Shown here: positions 63,573 to 64,000 of the stretch, in pieces
How the letters are laid out: every line of letters starts with the position of its first letter
Position numbering within the stretch: position 1 is the first letter of the stretch
Made by a program: the position numbers and the translations under genes
The notes under the pieces: model-generated
Seen by the model: only the letters and a program-made list of their open reading frames with translations
What the model was told of the DNA's origin: nothing
Database searches by the model: none
NCBI RefSeq assembly: GCF_004784475.1
Contig: NZ_SRRT01000003.1
Location: 792,684-856,683, forward strand
Length of the DNA: 64,000 bases
From: Streptomyces bauhiniae
Lineage (GTDB): Bacteria > Actinomycetota > Actinomycetes > Streptomycetales > Streptomycetaceae
Direction of reading: 5' to 3'

Positions 63573-63812
63573 TCAGCTCTTCGAAGCGGACGACCGCGAC
63601 TTGTCCAGCACCATCACCAGACCGGCGATGACGACGAACAGGCCCACCGGGATCAGCACGTAGAGGCCGATGGTCTCCCAGGCGGAGAGACCGGGGCCGG
63701 GGTCGTCACCGTCGTCGCGGCTGAGCGCGAGCGCGGGGGACGACATGAGCAGCATCATCAGCGTCGTGCCGGCCGCCAGGGCTCCGGCGCGCAGGGCGTT
63801 CTTCTTGTCCAC
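63573..63812 (-). CDS. Small exported/membrane protein
   Basis: 79 residues. N-terminal signal-like helix (ALRAGALAAGTTLMMLLMSS, ALA), acidic linker SRDDGDDPGPG, C-terminal TM (IGLYVLIPVGLFVVIAGLV) and a short basic end. Conserved in Streptomyces in this position as I recall; function unknown. GTG 63812; the SD (GGGGAG) is unusually close. Confidence 0.75.
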   Translation of the reverse strand: MDKKNALRAGALAAGTTLMMLLMSSPALALSRDDGDDPGPGLSAWETIGLYVLIPVGLFVVIAGLVMVLDKSRSSASKS

Positions 63813-63835
63813 GCTCCCCAAGTTAGCGAACCGCC

Positions 63836-63877
63836 GTACCGGCCGCGCGTCCGGGGTGCCGTACGCGCGGCCGGTAC
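63836..63877. terminator. 15-bp stem-loop
   Basis: GTACCGGCCGCGCGT pairs perfectly with ACGCGCGGCCGGTAC; it follows the partial gene at the right edge. Confidence 0.88.
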
Positions 63878-63884
63878 CGGCCCC

Positions 63885-64000
63885 TCAGGGCCCGCTGTGC
63901 CCCAGCCCCGCCTGCACCGCGGCCAGCAGCGCCCCCAGCCTCGGGGACGCCGTCAGCTCCTCCAGCGGCACCGGTCGGCCCTGGGGGTCGGACACCGGCA
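63885..64000 (-). CDS. 3' end of an unidentified gene
   Basis: Visible 38-codon C-terminus reading PVSDPQGRPVPLEELT..AAVQAGLGHSGP then stop TGA. Codon use is coding-like, but too short to classify. Confidence 0.6.
   Translation of the reverse strand, partial: PVSDPQGRPVPLEELTASPRLGALLAAVQAGLGHSGP

Overview
The window is a chromosomal segment of a Streptomyces species. GC content is very high, intergenic GC-rich stem-loops are dense, and the gene order is the classic obg-rpmA-rplU / rne / mreBCD-PBP2-rodA / ndk-folC-valS / clpX-clpP2-clpP1-tig block. As I recall, this matches the SCO2592 to SCO2644 stretch of S. coelicolor. No phage, plasmid, transposase, integrase or CRISPR sequence was seen. 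It is mostly core chromosome with a handful of variable insertions.

Layout. 1-5.4 kb: a cell-envelope glycosyltransferase (cut by the window edge), the rplU-rpmA-obg operon, then a two-gene cassette (glycerol-1-phosphate dehydrogenase-like and LicC-like cytidylyltransferase) that should make a CDP-activated alcohol, probably for an envelope polymer. 5.5-18.2 kb: giant RNase E/G, a radical-SAM-linked DUF2344 protein, a repeat-built membrane protein, small membrane proteins, an alpha/beta hydrolase, the radical SAM partner and a CYTH-CHAD protein. 18.3-25.8 kb: the wall-elongation operon (mreB, mreC, mreD, PBP2, rodA), then ndk and a small folC-linked membrane protein. 25.8-36 kb: folC, valS, a Tyr/Gly/Pro-rich membrane protein, and the clpX, clpP2, clpP1 and tig proteostasis group with a likely ClgR box. 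36.1-36.4 kb: tRNA-Pro(TGG) and tRNA-Gly(TCC).

The right half (36.5-64 kb) is more variable. It carries an acyltransferase, a SpoIIE-type phosphatase/HD pair, Fpg/Nei glycosylase and rpiB. These are followed by two paralogous amino-acid permeases, BioY without its energising partners, SodF behind a textbook Nur (nickel) operator, and a DsbA-like protein with a CPWA active site. Then come two PepN aminopeptidases of exactly equal length flanking a secreted TPP II-like subtilase and asd, an orphan AbiEi/PD-(D/E)XK protein, and two Nudix hydrolases. The end holds a UTRA sensor without a DNA-binding domain, a flavin monooxygenase and small proteins.

How the genes work together: the left half couples translation and RNA decay (L21, L27, Obg, RNase E) with wall growth and protein turnover. 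The right half looks like a peptide/amino-acid acquisition region: secreted protease, PepN, permeases. The least explained items are the TCTAGCGGT iteron array in front of the Nudix/UTRA pair, the seven-repeat membrane protein, the basic SLiM repeats and H1-like tail of RNase E, and the CDP-alcohol cassette between rplU and rne.
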